Shown here: positions 62,408-64,000 of the stretch, piece by piece
How positions within the stretch are numbered: position 1 is the first letter of the stretch
How the letters are laid out: the number at the start of each line of letters is the position of its first letter
From: UMGS1484 sp045593325
Lineage (GTDB): Bacteria; Bacillota; Clostridia; Oscillospirales; Acutalibacteraceae
DNA length: 64,000 nt
NCBI GenBank assembly: GCA_045593325.1
Contig: JAZNWL010000065.1
Span: 1 to 64,000 of the forward strand
Direction of reading: 5' to 3'
Translations under genes and position numbers: made by a program
The notes under the pieces: model-generated
The model's database searches: none
Told to the model about the DNA's origin: nothing
The model's input: only the letters and a program-made list of their open reading frames with translations

Positions 62408-62641
62408 ATGCAAGACCTTTTGATTACTTTAGCACAAGGCTTGGTAGAAAACCCCGATGCTGTAAATGTTACTGTGGATGAAGCCGATGAAGAAGGCGTA
62501 ATCGTTTATCATTTGCACGTTGCCGAAGGCGATATGGGTCGGGTGATCGGGAAACAAGGCCGCATTGCAAAAGCAATTCGAACCGTTATGCGTGCTGCCG
62601 CAAGCCGCAAAGACCAAAAAGTGGCAGTCGAAATCGACTAA
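62408..62641 (+). CDS. khpA: KH-domain RNA-binding protein KhpA
   Basis: The start at 62408 has GGGAGGTGCCAAC; 77 residues, the usual length. GRVIGKQGRIAKAIRTVMRAAA is the KH GxxG motif. Together with KhpB it controls RNA and cell elongation in other Firmicutes. rimM and trmD, which often follow, are not here; a terminator ends the operon. Confidence 0.95.
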   Translation: MQDLLITLAQGLVENPDAVNVTVDEADEEGVIVYHLHVAEGDMGRVIGKQGRIAKAIRTVMRAAASRKDQKVAVEID

Positions 62642-62674
62642 TTTCCCCAAGCTACATTGAATATCCAATGATTG

Positions 62675-62704
62675 AAGACACGATTTTGTTCGTGTCTTTT
62701 TTCT
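62675..62704 (+). terminator. terminator of ffh operon
   Basis: AAGACACGA-ttttgt-TCGTGTCTT followed by TTTTTC. Confidence 0.85.
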
Positions 62705-62734
62705 TTTGTATTTTTTAAAATTTTTTTCAAAAAC

Positions 62735-62765
62735 AGTGAGATATTTCCCCCTTTTGTGTGTTTAA
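62735..62765 (+). promoter_or_regulatory. 31-bp conserved upstream element, copy 2
   Basis: 27 of 31 positions equal the block at 25503-25533 (AGTGAGATATTT...TTTTGTGTGTTTAA). It lies about 30 bases before the promoter at 62795. Confidence 0.5.
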
Positions 62766-62794
62766 TATATAGAATAGAAGGTACACGGAAAACA

Positions 62795-62821
62795 TTGACA
62801 TTTTTTTACAAGCATTATAAT
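62795..62821 (+). promoter_or_regulatory. promoter of lipoprotein gene
   Basis: TTGACA (62795-62800), 15 bases, TATAAT (62816-62821). The spacer is short but both boxes are perfect. Confidence 0.7.
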
Positions 62822-62852
62822 AAAAGTATTAATTGTATTTGGAGGTGCTTTT

Positions 62853-63917
62853 ATGAAACAATGGATGATTTATATTTTGACGATTTCTTTATTACTTGCC
62901 TTTGTGGGTTGTGCACGGCAGGAGGTAGAAACGACAACCGATGTTTCTTCGGTAGTTTCCCAAACAGTAAATGCACCCGTATCCGAGGAATCGAGTATTC
63001 CTCAAAAACAAGAGGAATCTAAACCCGAAGAATCCAAGCCGGATGAAACCACACTTGCAAAAAACTTGCCCTCTCAATCGGACGAAAAGCCCCACAAAGA
63101 GAGTTCACAACCGAAAGAAGAGAAGCAGGATACTCCCAAAAAAATCAACTTCACTTGGAATCAACCATCAAAAAACAATCGGTTAGAGATTGGTTCAAAA
63201 AAAGGGTTTTCGGTGGCTGTTTGCAACACCTATAAAGAGTTTGAAACCCTGTTGGCAGCCAACCCTTCGGACACCCAATATACAAAAGAATATTTTGAAA
63301 CCGGGAGTTTGGTTATGGTAACCTTTTGTACCGCCAATAAATTAGAGAACTTTGTTTCTTATGATCTTTATATGATTGATAAAACCCTTTATATGGGTTG
63401 GGTGTACAAGGATGGTATGCCGAAGGAAGAAGAACAAATTTGGCAATACTTTTTGGAAGTGAAAGAATCCATTACCAATGTTGATACCGTTCATTGTAAG
63501 GTGCATCACGGTGCTTTTGGTTATGGGGGAGAACATTATATTTACGATATGAAGGAACAAACCCTGGCGACCCGTGTCTTGGAGGAAGAATTCATTCCCT
63601 GTGATGATACCGTGGAAGATAATTTTGAGCTTGGTAAGATCTTAGTGGGAATCAAAAAGAAATACAGTAAAGTCAACAAAGTGTGGACTGCTACTGATTT
63701 TCCCCAGTTACAAGGCATAACAAAAATTGAGGATCTTACCTATGCTGATACACCGGAGGCTATTGAAAATTTCTCGCAAAAAGAGGATTTCCATCAGTTG
63801 CTGGCCATTTCAATTTCCGGGAAAACCAAGCAAGACGTAATTGACGGCATTGCCGCCTTGTCACCAAATGAAAAACTGCTTTTTGCAGAAGCCAATAATT
63901 ATTTAACCATGGATTAA
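62853..63917 (+). CDS. lipoprotein with acidic linker (354 aa)
   Basis: TTGGAGGTGC precedes the ATG. The signal peptide ends in lipobox FVGC. Residues about 25-95 are a Ser/Pro/Glu/Lys-rich linker, typical of a surface stalk. The remainder (about 100-354) has mixed alpha/beta character, for example NTYKEFETLLAANP and FCTANKLENF, but I recognise no family. The arrangement resembles the lipoprotein at 27650, and both units carry the 31-bp upstream element. Confidence 0.68.
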   Translation: MKQWMIYILTISLLLAFVGCARQEVETTTDVSSVVSQTVNAPVSEESSIPQKQEESKPEESKPDETTLAKNLPSQSDEKPHKESSQPKEEKQDTPKKINFTWNQPSKNNRLEIGSKKGFSVAVCNTYKEFETLLAANPSDTQYTKEYFETGSLVMVTFCTANKLENFVSYDLYMIDKTLYMGWVYKDGMPKEEEQIWQYFLEVKESITNVDTVHCKVHHGAFGYGGEHYIYDMKEQTLATRVLEEEFIPCDDTVEDNFELGKILVGIKKKYSKVNKVWTATDFPQLQGITKIEDLTYADTPEAIENFSQKEDFHQLLAISISGKTKQDVIDGIAALSPNEKLLFAEANNYLTMD

Positions 63918-63955
63918 TATGGTGAACATATTCTCGAAAAACTAAAAAATACCAA

Positions 63956-63984
63956 TTGACAACAGGGTTTTCCTTTGTTATAAT
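63956..63984 (+). promoter_or_regulatory. consensus promoter reading out of the window
   Basis: TTGACA (63956-63961), 17 bases, TATAAT (63979-63984). The gene it serves lies beyond position 64000. Confidence 0.85.
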
Positions 63985-64000
63985 AGCCTATGGAGACTCG

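Overview
The window reads as chromosome of a Gram-positive, low-to-mid GC Clostridia bacterium, most likely an Oscillospirales/Ruminococcaceae-type gut anaerobe. Evidence: Firmicutes gene orders (tig-clpP-clpX-lon-engB, ylxM-ffh-rpsP-khpA, rpsF-ssb-rpsR, rpsO-pnp, rplS-lepB-ylqF-rnhB-yraN), AGGAGG ribosome binding sites, TTGACA/TATAAT promoters with 16-17 bp spacers, a threonine T-box, lipoproteins and several type I dockerin proteins. Species cannot be named from sequence alone. No rRNA, complete tRNA, transposase, prophage or CRISPR array was seen.

Layout: 0.1-3.6 kb holds a tiny Cys/Gly-rich protein, thrS, a DUF559 endonuclease-like gene inserted between thrS and its T-box leader, and palindromic repeats. 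3.6-5.9 kb is an operon of three TasA/camelysin-like (SipW-type signal) secreted proteins. 6.3-11.8 kb has metK, a two-segment membrane protein, ybaK, dCMP deaminase, rsmA, a repeat-filled intergenic region, mazF without antitoxin and mscL with a zinc ribbon. 11.9-17.1 kb is a four-gene ABC-2 transporter operon (ATPase, permease, GldG-like, DUF4340). 17.1-19.4 kb is an AraC regulator divergent from a dockerin protein. 19.4-25.4 kb has comF, pnp, rpsO, a PrsA-like lipoprotein and rpsF-ssb-rpsR. 25.6-28.5 kb carries a secreted dockerin/HExxH protein and a lipoprotein. 28.5-33.9 kb has a dehydrogenase-mnmA-dgt operon, a small export protein, pduL and a dockerin protein. 34.0-38.7 kb is rplS, lepB-ylqF-rnhB-yraN-thrC and a DUF1540 protein. 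38.7-47.5 kb is a phosphoesterase and the proteostasis run tig-clpP-clpX-lon-engB-cyclophilin-thioesterase, with an unusual trigger factor bearing a histone H1-like tail.

47.5-60.2 kb is the most distinctive region: an AraC regulator divergent from two tandem Gfo/Idh/MocA oxidoreductases, a NodB-like deacetylase protein, an 1112-residue dockerin protein with four CBM9-like modules, a 1011-residue N-dockerin glycosidase-like protein and an EamA transporter. It looks like an extracellular glycan capture and processing locus with intracellular redox sugar chemistry. 60.3-64.0 kb is ylxM-ffh-rpsP-khpA, expressed from a palindromic promoter, then a lipoprotein and a consensus promoter reading out of the window.

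Together: housekeeping translation, protein folding/turnover and secretion genes are interspersed with secreted dockerin proteins under AraC-type control. No cohesin or scaffoldin lies in the window, so the dockerins' partners must be encoded elsewhere. Start codons were chosen by ribosome binding site spacing; several genes have an ATG fused to the Shine-Dalgarno that is probably not the real start.
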